A DNA stretch of 64,000 nucleotides from Rubrivivax sp. (GCA_016707445.1 JADJHR010000005.1:551263-615262), one strand, 5' to 3'; shown: positions 52,139-60,984, counted from the stretch's first letter. A program made the numbers and translations. The notes: generated by a model from the letters alone, not told the origin.

Positions 52139-55075
52139 TCAGTCGGCGTAGACGCTCAGCGGCGGGCAGCTGCACATCAGGTTGCGGTCGCCCCAGACGT
52201 TGTCGACGCGGCCCACCGGCGACCAGTACTTCTGCCCGCGAAGTGCGGCCGCCGGAAATGCAGCCTGCTCGCGTGAATAGGGGTGCGGCCAGTCGACCCC
52301 GAGCAGCGCCGGCGCGGTGTGCGGCGCGTTCTTCAGCGGGTTGTCGTCCTGCGGCCATTCGCCACGTTCGACGCGTGCGATCTCGCCGCGAATGGCGATC
52401 ATGGCGTCGCAGAAGCGGTCGAGTTCCGCCAGCGGCTCACTCTCGGTCGGTTCCACCATCAGCGTGCCGGCAACCGGAAAGCTCAGCGTCGGCGCGTGGA
52501 AACCGTAGTCGATCAGGCGCTTGGCGACGTCCTCGGCTGAGATGCCGCGGTCCTTGCCGGTGGCGTCCTTCAGCGGGCGCAGGTCGAGGATGCATTCGTG
52601 CGCCACGCCACCGCCCTTGAGTTGGGCATGGCCGCTGCTGTAGAGCACCGGGTAGTGGTCGGCCAGCCGCGCCGCGATGTAGTTGGCCGACAGGATCGCC
52701 ACCTCGGTGGCGTCGCGCAGACCCTGTGACCCCATCATGCGGCAGTACATCCAGCTGATTGGCAGCACGGCCGCATTGCCCAGCGGCGCCGCGCTGACCG
52801 CGCCGACGCTGTGCGGCCCACCCAGCCCGGCGCTGCGGTGCGCGGGCAGGAAGGGCACCAGATCCTCGACCACGGCCACCGGGCCCACGCCCGGCCCGCC
52901 ACCGCCGTGCGGGATGCAGAACGTCTTGTGCAGATTGAGGTGACTGACGTCGCCGCCGAATTCACCCGGCGCCGCCAGGCCCACCAGCGCGTTCATGTTG
53001 GCACCGTCGACGTAGACCCGGCCGCCATGCTGGTGCACCAGCGCGCACAGCTCGCGCACGCGCACCTCGAACACGCCGTGCGTGCTGGGGTAGGTGATCA
53101 TCACCGCGGCCAGGTTGGCGCTGTGCTTCTCGCAGTGGCGTTGCAGATCGTCCATGTCGACGTTGCCCATCGCGTCGCAGGCGGTCACCACCACGGTCAT
53201 GCCCGCCATCTGCGCGCTGGCCGGGTTGGTGCCATGCGCCGACGCCGGGATCAGGCAGATGTTGCGCTGCGCCTGCCCGCGCGCGGCGTGCCAGGCCCTG
53301 ATGATCAGCAGGCCCGCATATTCACCCTGGCTGCCGGCATTGGGCTGCAGGCTGACACCCCGGTAACCCGTGGCCTGGGCCAGCCAGGCACAGAGCTGGT
53401 CGTTCATTGCCCAGTAACCCGCCAACTGGTCGTGCGGTGCAAAGGGGTGCACCTGTGCAAATTCGGGCCAGGTGATGGGGATCATCTCGCTGGTGGCGTT
53501 GAGCTTCATGGTGCAGCTGCCCAGCGGGATCATGCTGCGGTCCAGCGCCAGGTCCTTGTCGCTCAGGCTGCGGATGTAGCGCAGCATCTCGGTCTCGCTG
53601 TGGTGCGTGTTGAACACCGGGTGCGTCAGGAAGGCGCTGGTGCGGCGCAGCGCCTCGGGAATCATCGGCTGCACGCCCTTGTTGAAGCTGGACCAGTCGG
53701 GCAGCGGCTGGCCCTGGCTGGCGAACAGCCGCCACAGCGCGTCGATGTCGTCACGGGTCGTGGTCTCGTCCAGGCAGATGCCCAGCATCGTGTCGCCCCA
53801 TTCGGGATAGCGGCGCAGGTTCATGCCCTCAGCCACCGCGCGCGCAGCGATCTCGGCGGTGGCTGCACCGGTGTCCAGCGTCAGCGCATCGAAGGCGCTG
53901 CTGTTGCGGACCGTCACGCCCAGCTCGCGCAGCCCCCGCGCCAGGATGGCGGTGTAGCTGGCCACGCGCCGCGCAATGCGTTTCAGCCCTGCGGGGCCGT
54001 GGTAGACGGCGTACATGCTGGCCATCACCGCCAGCAGCACCTGCGCGGTGCAGATGTTGCTCGTGGCCTTTTCGCGCCGGATGTGCTGCTCGCGCGTCTG
54101 CAGCGCCAGCCGGTAGGCGCTGGCGCCATGCGCGTCGATGCTCACCCCCACCAGGCGGCCAGGCAGGCTGCGCTTGAATTCATCGCGACAAGCCAGGTAG
54201 GCAGCATGCGGGCCGCCGCCGCCCATCGGCACGCCAAAACGCTGCGTGCTGCCCAGTGCGATGTCGGCGCCCCATTCGCCCGGTGGCGTGATCAGCGTCA
54301 GCGCCAGCAGATCGGCCGCGACGATCAGGGCTGCCTGATGTGCATGGATGCGCGCCACGTCGGCCCGCACATCGTGGATGGCGCCGCTGGTGGTGGGCAT
54401 CTGCACCAGCACGGCAAAGTACTCGCCTGCGGCAACCAGCGCGTCCCACTCATCGGCCGAATTGGCCAGCACCACCTGGATGCCCAGCGGTGCGGCACGG
54501 GTCTGGATCACTTCAATGGTCTGCGGATGGCAGTCGCCGGCCACCACGAAGGTCTGGTGCTTGCTCTTCACGCTGCGCCGGGCCAGCGTCATGGCCTCAG
54601 CGGCGGCGGTGGCCTCGTCGAGCATCGAGGCATTGGCAATCGCCATGCCGGTGAGGTCGCAGACCATGGTTTGAAAGTTGACCAGCGCTTCCATGCGGCC
54701 CTGCGAGATCTCGGCCTGATACGGTGTGTAGGCCGTGTACCAGGCCGGGTTCTCGAGGATGTTGCGCTGGATGACACCCGGCGTATGGGTGCCGTGATAC
54801 CCCTGACCGATGAAACTTTTTAGCACCCGGTTGCGCGCGGCCAGCGCCTTCAACTCGGCCAGGGCCTGCGCCTCGGTGGCCGGCGCCGGCAGGTCCATCG
54901 GGCTGGCGCGCACGATGCTGCGCGGCACGATGGCGTCGATCAGCGCGCTGCGGCTGGCCGCACCGATCACCGACAGCATGTGCTGCTCGTCGTCGGCCCA
55001 GGGGCCGATGTGGCGTGCGGTGAATTCCGACGCGTTCTCGAGTTCGTCGAGCGAGGGCAGGGCAGACATCAACAT
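52139..55075 (-). CDS. gcvP: glycine dehydrogenase (decarboxylating), P-protein
   Basis: A 978-residue fused-type P-protein. It starts near DELENASEFTARHIGPWADD and shows GYHGTHTPGVIQRNILENPA, YQAEISQGRMEALVNFQTMV, the conserved SCTMKLNATSEMIPITWPEF and the PLP Lys in VSHLNLHKTFCIPHGGGGPG. It decarboxylates glycine and loads the aminomethyl group onto GcvH. Length equals typical gcvP (about 950-980). Third gene of gcvT-gcvH-gcvP-sdaA. A second ATG two codons later is possible. Confidence 0.97.
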   Translation of the reverse strand: MLMSALPSLDELENASEFTARHIGPWADDEQHMLSVIGAASRSALIDAIVPRSIVRASPMDLPAPATEAQALAELKALAARNRVLKSFIGQGYHGTHTPGVIQRNILENPAWYTAYTPYQAEISQGRMEALVNFQTMVCDLTGMAIANASMLDEATAAAEAMTLARRSVKSKHQTFVVAGDCHPQTIEVIQTRAAPLGIQVVLANSADEWDALVAAGEYFAVLVQMPTTSGAIHDVRADVARIHAHQAALIVAADLLALTLITPPGEWGADIALGSTQRFGVPMGGGGPHAAYLACRDEFKRSLPGRLVGVSIDAHGASAYRLALQTREQHIRREKATSNICTAQVLLAVMASMYAVYHGPAGLKRIARRVASYTAILARGLRELGVTVRNSSAFDALTLDTGAATAEIAARAVAEGMNLRRYPEWGDTMLGICLDETTTRDDIDALWRLFASQGQPLPDWSSFNKGVQPMIPEALRRTSAFLTHPVFNTHHSETEMLRYIRSLSDKDLALDRSMIPLGSCTMKLNATSEMIPITWPEFAQVHPFAPHDQLAGYWAMNDQLCAWLAQATGYRGVSLQPNAGSQGEYAGLLIIRAWHAARGQAQRNICLIPASAHGTNPASAQMAGMTVVVTACDAMGNVDMDDLQRHCEKHSANLAAVMITYPSTHGVFEVRVRELCALVHQHGGRVYVDGANMNALVGLAAPGEFGGDVSHLNLHKTFCIPHGGGGPGVGPVAVVEDLVPFLPAHRSAGLGGPHSVGAVSAAPLGNAAVLPISWMYCRMMGSQGLRDATEVAILSANYIAARLADHYPVLYSSGHAQLKGGGVAHECILDLRPLKDATGKDRGISAEDVAKRLIDYGFHAPTLSFPVAGTLMVEPTESEPLAELDRFCDAMIAIRGEIARVERGEWPQDDNPLKNAPHTAPALLGVDWPHPYSREQAAFPAAALRGQKYWSPVGRVDNVWGDRNLMCSCPPLSVYAD

Positions 55076-55120
55076 GGGGCGGGTCGTTGCGGGTGGTGGA
55101 TCGGGGCGCGGGCGGCGGGC

Positions 55121-55495
55121 CTACAAGGTTTTGAGCAGGGCGTCGTAGCCCGGCGGGTCCATCAGCTCGTCGAACTGCTCCATGTGCGTGACGTGCACCT
55201 TGAAGAACCAGCCGTGGCCCATGGGGTCGCTGTTGGCCAGTGACGGGTCGTCCTTCAGCGCGGTGTTGATCTCGACCACTTCGCCCTCGACCGGCATGTA
55301 CAGGTCGGCTGCGGCCTTGACCGATTCGACCACCCCGGCCACCTCGCCGCGCTTGTAGGTGCGGCCCACCTCGGGCAGTTCGACGAACACCACGTCGCCC
55401 AGGGCGTCCTGCGCGTGCATGGTGATGCCGACGACGGCGGCTTCGTGGTCTTCGATGTTGATCCACTCGTGGTCGGGGGTGAACATGGTCGTCAT
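55121..55495 (-). CDS. gcvH: glycine cleavage system H protein
   Basis: A 124-residue lipoyl carrier. HEWINIEDHEAAVVGITMHA is the family start, and the lipoylated Lys60 lies in GVVESVKAAADLYMPVEGEV, followed by NTALKDDPSLANSDPMGHGW. It shuttles the aminomethyl group between P and T proteins. Located 48 nt after gcvT and 45 nt before gcvP. Confidence 0.97.
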   Translation of the reverse strand: MTTMFTPDHEWINIEDHEAAVVGITMHAQDALGDVVFVELPEVGRTYKRGEVAGVVESVKAAADLYMPVEGEVVEINTALKDDPSLANSDPMGHGWFFKVHVTHMEQFDELMDPPGYDALLKTL

Positions 55496-55543
55496 CGGCA
55501 GGCTCCAGGTCGGGGTCGGTTGGGGTGGGGGAAAAAAAGATCG

Positions 55544-56686
55544 TCAGCGCTTGTAGTGGTGCGGCGTAAAGGGCAGCGGCACCACGCGCATCGGCAGGCG
55601 ACGGCCACGCACCTCGGCATACACCTCGTGCTGCGCCCTGGCATGGTCGCGTGGCAGGTAGGCCATCGCGATCGGCTGGTTGACCGTGGGTGCCAGCGTG
55701 CCGCTGGTGACCCGTCCGAGCTTGCGCCCATGCGCGTCGACCAGACTCGCGCCTTCGCGCACCGGCACGCGCTCCAGGCCCAGCAAGCCCACCCGCACGC
55801 TGGGCGGGCTGCTGGCCAACTGGCTTTCGATGGCCGCGGCACCGGGGTAGCCACCGGCGCGGGCACTACCGGGCCGCCGAACTTTCTGGATCGCCCATTG
55901 CAGACCGGCTTCGATCGGGCTGGTGGTGGTGTCGATGTCGTGGCCGTACAGGCACAGTCCGGCTTCCAGCCGCAGCGTGTCACGTGCGCCCAGGCCAGCG
56001 GGCTTGACCTCGGGCTGGGCCAGCAGCGCCCTGGCCACGGCCTCGGCCTGCGCGGTGGGCACCGAGATCTCGAACCCGTCCTCGCCGGTGTAGCCCGAGC
56101 GTGTGACGAAGCAGGGCGCGCCGGCGATGTCGAATCTTGCGCCGGCCATGAAGGCCAGTTCGGCCAAGTCGACCGCCGCCGGCACCAGCCGGCCCAGTGC
56201 CGTCTCCGCCGCCGGGCCCTGCAGCGCGAGCAGGGCCTGGTCGGGCATCGGCGCCACAACGCAGAAGGTGCCCAGGTTCGTCTGCAGGTGGGCGATGTCG
56301 GCCGCCTTGCGGCCGGCATTGACCACCAGCAGCAGGTCGCCGTAGCCGGCGTCCTGCGGTGGTCGCACGACCATCAGATCATCCAGAATGCCGCCGCTGG
56401 CGTTGGTGAAGAAGGTGTAGCGCTGGCGACCGACGGCGAGACCGATCAGGTCGGCCGGCACCAGTGATTCCAGTGCGGCAGCAGCGCCGGCGCCGATCAG
56501 CCGCACCTGGCCCATGTGCGAGACATCGAACAGGGCCGCCGCGCTGCGGCAGTGCAGGTGTTCGGCGATCACGCCGGTGGGGTATTGCACCGGCATCTCG
56601 TAGCCGGCAAACGACACCATGCGGGCGCCGAGCTCCTGATGCAGGGCATGCAAGGGCGTTTGCTGGAGGGCGGGGTCAGCGGTCAC
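55544..56686 (-). CDS. gcvT: aminomethyltransferase, glycine cleavage T protein
   Basis: A 380-residue T protein: QQTPLHALHQELGARMVSFA, the folate/active-site segment ALFDVSHMGQVRLIGAGAAA, YTFFTNASGGILDDLMVVRP, RSGYTGEDGFEISVPTAQAE and GLCLYGHDIDTTTSPIEAGL are diagnostic. It transfers the methylene unit to THF and releases ammonia. GTG 56686 with AAAGGA upstream is the start; the frame is open to 56794, but that extension is riboswitch RNA. First gene of the operon. Confidence 0.95.
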   Translation of the reverse strand: MTADPALQQTPLHALHQELGARMVSFAGYEMPVQYPTGVIAEHLHCRSAAALFDVSHMGQVRLIGAGAAAALESLVPADLIGLAVGRQRYTFFTNASGGILDDLMVVRPPQDAGYGDLLLVVNAGRKAADIAHLQTNLGTFCVVAPMPDQALLALQGPAAETALGRLVPAAVDLAELAFMAGARFDIAGAPCFVTRSGYTGEDGFEISVPTAQAEAVARALLAQPEVKPAGLGARDTLRLEAGLCLYGHDIDTTTSPIEAGLQWAIQKVRRPGSARAGGYPGAAAIESQLASSPPSVRVGLLGLERVPVREGASLVDAHGRKLGRVTSGTLAPTVNQPIAMAYLPRDHARAQHEVYAEVRGRRLPMRVVPLPFTPHHYKR

Positions 56687-56701
56687 GGCGGCAGTCCTTT
56701 T

Positions 56702-56745
56702 CGGGGGCAGGAAATCGATCACCGACGCGTCGGTGACCGCTGCCC
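56702..56745 (-). promoter_or_regulatory. hairpin between glycine riboswitch and gcvT (possible expression platform)
   Basis: TCACCGACGCGTCGGTGA (56719-56736) is a perfect 18-bp palindrome, nested in an outer pair GGGCAG/CTGCCC. It lies directly after aptamer 2 and just before the ribosome site. It has no T-run, suggesting control of translation or processing rather than classical termination. Confidence 0.5.
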
Positions 56746-56747
56746 TC

Positions 56748-56953
56748 GCTGTCCGCTTTACCTGAGAGATTCGGTGCCGCCGCACCTCGGACATCAGTCC
56801 TCGGCCGGCGGCCCTTGCCCCTTCGGTGGGCCACCTGCTGGCAGTGGCCTCTCTCCAGTGAGGTTCTGGCTGGTCAGTCCTTTTGCCTGAGCGTTCGAGG
56901 CAATGTCCTCTGCGCCTTCGGCGGCCGGCATTCGGGCTGGCTCTCTCCTGACG
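56748..56953 (-). promoter_or_regulatory. tandem glycine riboswitch (two aptamers)
   Basis: Minus-strand RNA contains two glycine aptamers in series. Aptamer 1 has GGAGAGAGCC, CCGCCGAAGGCGCA and CTCAGGCAAAAGGAC (about 56877-56950). Aptamer 2 has CTGGAGAGAGGCC, CCACCGAAGGGGCAAG and CTCTCAGGTAAAGCGGAC (about 56751-56859). They are separated by a short linker. Such tandem switches turn on glycine cleavage genes when glycine is plentiful. An IS element is inserted about 40 bp upstream of the 5' end. Confidence 0.95.
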
Positions 56954-56976
56954 AAGCTCAGTGTACAGCGGGCCCT

Positions 56977-56991
56977 GCCCTGCCCGGCTCG
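56977..56991. repeat. target-site duplication, left copy
   Basis: GCCCTGCCCGGCTCG, directly abutting the left IS end. Identical to the copy abutting the right end. Confidence 0.85.
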
Positions 56992-58522
56992 TGTGAGCCC
57001 CAAACGGTAGTGTCCCCTTCGCCCCAGATAGAAGTGTCCCCTTGCGAGCAGCGAGGAGACAGAGGTGTGCGAGATGGGGAGAGGCTGATGAGTCAGAAGG
57101 AAGCGCAGCGGTACGCGGTTGTGCAGCGGCTGGTGGCGAGCGAGATGAGCCAAGCGCAGGCTGCGCTGGTATTGGGTATATCGGTACGGCAGGTCAAAAG
57201 GCTGTGCCGGCGAGTTCGCGAGCAGGGGCCAGCGGGGCTGGTCTCGCGCAAGCGCGGCGTTCCGAGCAACCGGCGGATCGCGCCCTTGGAGCGCGAGCAA
57301 TTCGTCGCGCTGGTGCGCCAGCACTACGCCGACTTCGGCCCCGAGCTGGCGCGCGAGTACCTGGCGCGAGATCACGGCTTTGTCTACAGCACCGAGACGC
57401 TCCGCGGCTGGATAATCGAAGCCGGGCTGTGGAAGGCCCGGCTGCGCCGGGCCAAGCGCGTGCACAGCCCGCGCGAGCGCCGCGCCTGCGTGGGCGAGTT
57501 GGTGCAGATCGACGGCAGCCACCACGACTGGTTCGAGGGCCGTGCTGACAAGTGCTGCTTGATCGCCTTCATCGACGACGCTACAGGCCAGGTGCTTGGC
57601 GCGAAGTTCTCGCCACAGGAAACCACCGAGGCGTACTTCGCCGTGCTGCACGAGGTCGTACAGCGCCACGGCGCGCCGTTGGCCCTGTACAGCGACCGCC
57701 ACGGCATCTTCACCAAATCCGACCCCGAAGACCCCAAGCCGACGCAGTTCGAGCGCGCGTTGCTGCAGCTTCACATCGAGCCCATCTGCGCCCACACGCC
57801 ACAAGCTAAGGGCCGGGTGGAGCGGCTGTTCCAGACGCTGCAAGACCGCCTGTGCAAAGCACTGCGGCTGCAAGGCATCGCAGGCATCGAGCAAGCCAAC
57901 GAATGGCTGGGCACGTACTTGCAACAGCACAACCGGCGCTTCGCCGTGGCACCGCGCGAGGCGGCTGATCTGCACCAGCCCTGGCGCGGCACGAGCCAGG
58001 CGCTGCGCGAGATTTGCGCGCTGCACCACCAGCGTCAACTCAGCGCCCAGGGTGCTTGCCGCTTCGAGGGCAAGGTGCCGCAATCGAGCCCGCTCAGCCG
58101 CACGCGCCAGCAGCGCGCGCGATGGTCGACATCGTGCAGCATGCTGACGGCGAACTCGGCCTGAGTTACCGGGGCGGCGCTTGCGGCACCGGCAATTCGC
58201 TTGTCATGAGCACCTGAGCCGGGGCAAAGGAGCTGACGCCAAGACGCTGGACGACAAACTCAAGCCGCTGCGCAGGGCCGCCGACCCTGAGCGCGAGCGG
58301 CTGGCCCGCTTGAAGTCGGAACTGGCGTTCCAGGACAGCCAGCGCGCACACGGCGTCTATCGACCAGATACACCACCCATCGTGGCGGCGCGCGTTGCGG
58401 CGGGCCGCTCCGGGCTTGGCCCTGCGCAGCCCACCGCAACGCAAAAGCGGCCCTGACCTCCGCCGCCCTCAAGGGACATCTCTATCTGGTGCGAAGGGGG
58501 ACATTTCTACTTTGGGTTGACA
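56992..58522 (+). mobile_element. ISNCY/IS1202-like insertion sequence with 15-bp target duplication
   Basis: A 1531-bp element. Its ends are long imperfect inverted repeats: TGTGAGCCCCAAACGGTAGT from the left and TGTCAACCCAAAGTAGAAAT from the right. Both continue into TGTCCCC(C)TTCGC(C/A)CCAGATAG and a further TGTCCC. It is flanked by identical 15-bp direct repeats, GCCCTGCCCGGCTCG, immediately outside both ends (56977-56991 and 58523-58537). Long target duplications are known for IS1202-type elements. It encodes one transposase whose C-terminal part is frameshifted. It inserted just upstream of the gcv riboswitch. Confidence 0.88.
57088..58456 (+). pseudogene. ISNCY-type transposase, C-terminus frameshifted
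   Basis: From ATG 57088 (GGGGAGAGG upstream) a frame of 358 codons runs to 58164. It contains an N-terminal helix-turn-helix (SEMSQAQAALVLGISVRQVK, RLVASEMSQ) and an rve integrase core (LVQIDGSHHDWFEGRADKCC, LYSDRHGIFTKSDPEDPKPT, HTPQAKGRVERLFQTLQDRL). After about 58080 family-like sequence continues in another frame (IEPAQPHAPAARAMVDIVQH, ADGELGLSYRG) and then in a third (DAKTLDDKLKPLRRAADPER, to 58456). At least two indels therefore truncate the C-terminal tail. The catalytic core is intact, so residual activity cannot be excluded. Confidence 0.85.
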
Positions 58523-58537
58523 GCCCTGCCCGGCTCG
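58523..58537. repeat. target-site duplication, right copy
   Basis: GCCCTGCCCGGCTCG, directly abutting the right IS end and running into a CGGCT repeat tract. Confidence 0.85.
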
Positions 58538-58559
58538 GCTCGGCTCGGCTCGGCTCGGC
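58531..58559. repeat. CGGCT pentamer tract
   Basis: Five consecutive CGGCT units plus a partial one, directly at the right side of the IS target duplication and about 30 nt before the CoA-binding gene start. The left target copy shows only one unit. Confidence 0.85.
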
Positions 58560-58590
58560 AAGCCAGGTCAGGGTGGCTACAGTCGGGCCC

Positions 58591-59100
58591 ATGGACATCG
58601 ACAACGACATCGACATCGACATCGCGACCCTGCGCCGCATCCTGTCGCAATGCCGCACCATCGCGGTGGTCGGCTTGTCGGCGCAATGGCATCGGCCGAG
58701 CTTCTTCGCCGGCAGCTACCTGCAGCAGCAGGGCTATCGCATCGTGCCGGTGACGCCGGCCTACGCCGAGGTGCTGGGCCAGAAGGCCTATGCCAGCCTG
58801 CGCGACATCCCGTTCGCCGTCGACATGGTCGACATCTTCAGAAAGACCGACGATGTGCTGCCGGTGGCGCGCGACGCGATCGCGATCGGCGCCCGCTGCC
58901 TGTGGCAGCAGCTTGGGGTGCTCAACACCGAAGCTGACGCGCTGGCCCGTGCCGCCGGCATCGACAGCGTGATGAACCGCTGCGTGAAGATCGAGCACGC
59001 GCGTCTGTTCGGCGGCCTGCACTGGGCCGGCGTGAACACGCGCGTGATCTCGGCCACCCGGCCGGCAGCGCCTGCCCTGCAAGGCAGCCACCATGGCTGA
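58591..59100 (+). CDS. CoA-binding domain protein (YccU-like)
   Basis: A 169-residue Rossmann-fold CoA-binding protein. The CoA_binding_2 signature is RTIAVVGLSAQWHRPSFFAG, with YLQQQGYRIVPVTPAYAEVL, GQKAYASLRDIPFAVDMVDI and WQQLGVLNTEADALARAAGI. Cytosolic; function unknown beyond CoA binding. ATG 58591 is used; the N-terminus carries an Asp-Ile repeat (DIDNDIDIDIA) from a GACATC DNA repeat. The last 8 nt overlap the start of the O-acetylhomoserine sulfhydrylase gene, so the two are coupled, a pairing often seen in Burkholderiales. Confidence 0.9.
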   Translation: MDIDNDIDIDIATLRRILSQCRTIAVVGLSAQWHRPSFFAGSYLQQQGYRIVPVTPAYAEVLGQKAYASLRDIPFAVDMVDIFRKTDDVLPVARDAIAIGARCLWQQLGVLNTEADALARAAGIDSVMNRCVKIEHARLFGGLHWAGVNTRVISATRPAAPALQGSHHG

Positions 59101-60376
59101 GCACCGCTTCCGGCCCGAGACGCTGGCCATCCACGCCGGCCAGTTGCCCGACGCGGCCACCGGGGCGCGTGCACTGCCAATCTATCAGACCACCAGTTTC
59201 GTCTTCGACAGCGCCGCGCATGCTGCGGCGCTGTTCAACCTGCAGACTTTTGGCAACGTCTATTCGCGGCTGTCCAACCCGACGGTGGCCGCGCTCGAAG
59301 AGCGGGTGGCTGCGCTGGAGAACGGCCGCGCCGCCGTCGCCGCCGCATCGGGCATGGCCGCCGAGGCACTGGCGCTGATGACGCTGCTGGGCAGCGGCGA
59401 TCATGTCGTGGCCGCCGGCGCCTTGTACGGCGGCAGCGTGACGATGCTGGCCGTCAGCCTGGCCAAGTTCGGCATCGAAGTCAGCTTCGTCGATGCACGT
59501 GACCCGCAGGCCTTTGCGGCCGCGATGCGCCCGAACACCCGTGCCGTCTACGCCGAAAGCCTGGGCAACCCCAGCCTGGTGGTGCTGGACATCACCGCGG
59601 TGGCCGAAGTGGCGCACGCGCACGGCGTGCCGCTGGTGGTGGACAACACCGTGCCCAGCCCCTGCTTGTGCAACCCGCTGGACCTGGGTGCCGACATCGT
59701 CGTGCATTCGGCCACCAAGTACCTGGGCGGACACGGCACCACGCTCGGCGGCGTGGTCGTGGAGAGCGGTCGCTTTCCCTGGGACAACGGCAAGTTCCCG
59801 GGCATGACCGAGCCGTCACCCAGCTACCACGGCGTGCGCTTCTTCGAGACCTTCGGCGACTTCGGCTTCACGATGCGTTGCCGCATGGAGACGCTGCGCG
59901 TCTACGGCGCCGCGCTGGCGCCAGGCAGTGCCTGGCAGATCCTGCAAGGCGTCGAAACGCTGCCGCTGCGCATGGAACGCCACTGCGACAACGCGCTGGT
60001 GGTGGCGCGTTTTCTGCAATCGCATCGGGCGGTGAACTGGGTCAACTACCCGGGCCTGCCCGAGCATCCGCAGCATGCGCTGCTGATGCGACAGATGCGC
60101 GGCGCCTCGGGGTTGCTGGCTTTCGGCGTCAAGGGCGGTGAGGCCGCCGGCGTGCGTTTCATCGAAGGCGCGCAGTTCATGAGCCACCTGGTCAACATCG
60201 GCGACACGCGAACGCTGATCAGCCATCCGGCCAGCACGACCCACCGGCAGCTCGAACCCGAGCAACTGGCCGCGGCCGGTGTCGGGCCCGACATGGTGCG
60301 CATCTCGGTCGGTCTGGAGCACATCGACGACATCCTTTGGGACATCGATCAGGCGCTGTTGCAGGCCGTGAGCTGA
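59093..60376 (+). CDS. metY: O-acetylhomoserine sulfhydrylase-type PLP enzyme
   Basis: A 427-residue Cys/Met-metabolism PLP enzyme: FRPETLAIHAGQLPDAATGA, RALPIYQTTSFVFDSAAHAA, YSRLSNPTVAALEERVAALE, PLVVDNTVPSPCLCNPLDLG, the PLP Lys in IVVHSATKYLGGHGTTLGGV and C-terminal RISVGLEHIDDILWDIDQAL. Length of about 430 and the FETFGDFGFTMRCRMETLRV region fit MetY (sulfide plus O-acetylhomoserine to homocysteine) better than MetB/MetC. Coupled to the CoA-binding gene by an 8-nt overlap. No SAM riboswitch is visible upstream. Confidence 0.92.
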   Translation: MAEHRFRPETLAIHAGQLPDAATGARALPIYQTTSFVFDSAAHAAALFNLQTFGNVYSRLSNPTVAALEERVAALENGRAAVAAASGMAAEALALMTLLGSGDHVVAAGALYGGSVTMLAVSLAKFGIEVSFVDARDPQAFAAAMRPNTRAVYAESLGNPSLVVLDITAVAEVAHAHGVPLVVDNTVPSPCLCNPLDLGADIVVHSATKYLGGHGTTLGGVVVESGRFPWDNGKFPGMTEPSPSYHGVRFFETFGDFGFTMRCRMETLRVYGAALAPGSAWQILQGVETLPLRMERHCDNALVVARFLQSHRAVNWVNYPGLPEHPQHALLMRQMRGASGLLAFGVKGGEAAGVRFIEGAQFMSHLVNIGDTRTLISHPASTTHRQLEPEQLAAAGVGPDMVRISVGLEHIDDILWDIDQALLQAVS

Positions 60377-60403
60377 CCGCTTGCAGTCGGGGATTGAAGG
60401 GGG

Positions 60404-60908
60404 ATGACCATGCACCGCTTGCTGCAGTGGACGACGTTGCTGGGCCTGTTGCCCTTGCTCAGCAGCCCGGTCCGGGCCGAGCGGCGCCGGACGAGCAGCG
60501 CATGGTCGAAGCCGTCAAGGCCCGCACGTCGGCCGCAGTGGCCCTGCTCGGACGTTCGGTGAACATCAACAGCGGCACGCTCAATCCCGATGGCTTCAGC
60601 GAGTTCGTTGCGCAGAACCTGCCAGGCAGTACGGCGACGATCAGCTTTGCCGAGGCCTATCCGCCGATGCCCGGCAGCACCGGCAACCAGGCGCTGCAGC
60701 AGTTGTATTCACAGATCAGCATCGATCTCGGCTTGGGCCGCGGCAAGCGGCTGACCCGTCGTCGCGCGGCGCCGGCGATATCCAGGTTTCGGCGCCCCAT
60801 GTCGACGGACTCGATGGCCAGAGCGCGGCGGGCGGCGGCGCGCACACTCCGTTCGAGTCCCTGTTTCCGGCTTCGATCGACGCAATGCGATCGGCGCCGC
60901 CATTCTGA
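60404..60908 (+). pseudogene. relic of an M20-family (glutamate carboxypeptidase-like) metallopeptidase
   Basis: Pieces of a secreted M20 peptidase occur in order but in different frames. A signal peptide (MHRLLQWTTLLGLLPLLSSP VRA) comes first. Then, shifted, AAPDEQRMVEAVKARTSAAV and ALLGRSVNINSGTLNPDGFS appear. This is joined directly to late-domain sequence SFAEAYPPMPGSTGNQALQQ LYSQISIDLGLG. Finally, in a third frame, GAGDIQVSAPHVDGLDGQSA and GGGAHTPFESLFPASIDA lead to a stop. The metal-binding middle (over 200 codons) is missing. So this gene has an internal deletion plus at least two frameshifts and is certainly dead. Confidence 0.8.
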
Positions 60909-60984
60909 TCCATCGCCCGACGCGTTGATGACGGGGCTGCGGCCGGGCGTACGATGACCGACCTTGCCTGTGCGGAGACGCTGC

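Noticed and set aside
52811..54823. A 670-codon open frame opposite gcvP
   Set aside because: Antisense shadow of a well-conserved gcvP with no ribosome site and no recognisable domain.
56687..56794. N-terminal extension of gcvT by 36 codons
   Set aside because: The extension is encoded by aptamer 2 and the leader hairpin of the glycine riboswitch; GTG 56686 has a proper ribosome site.
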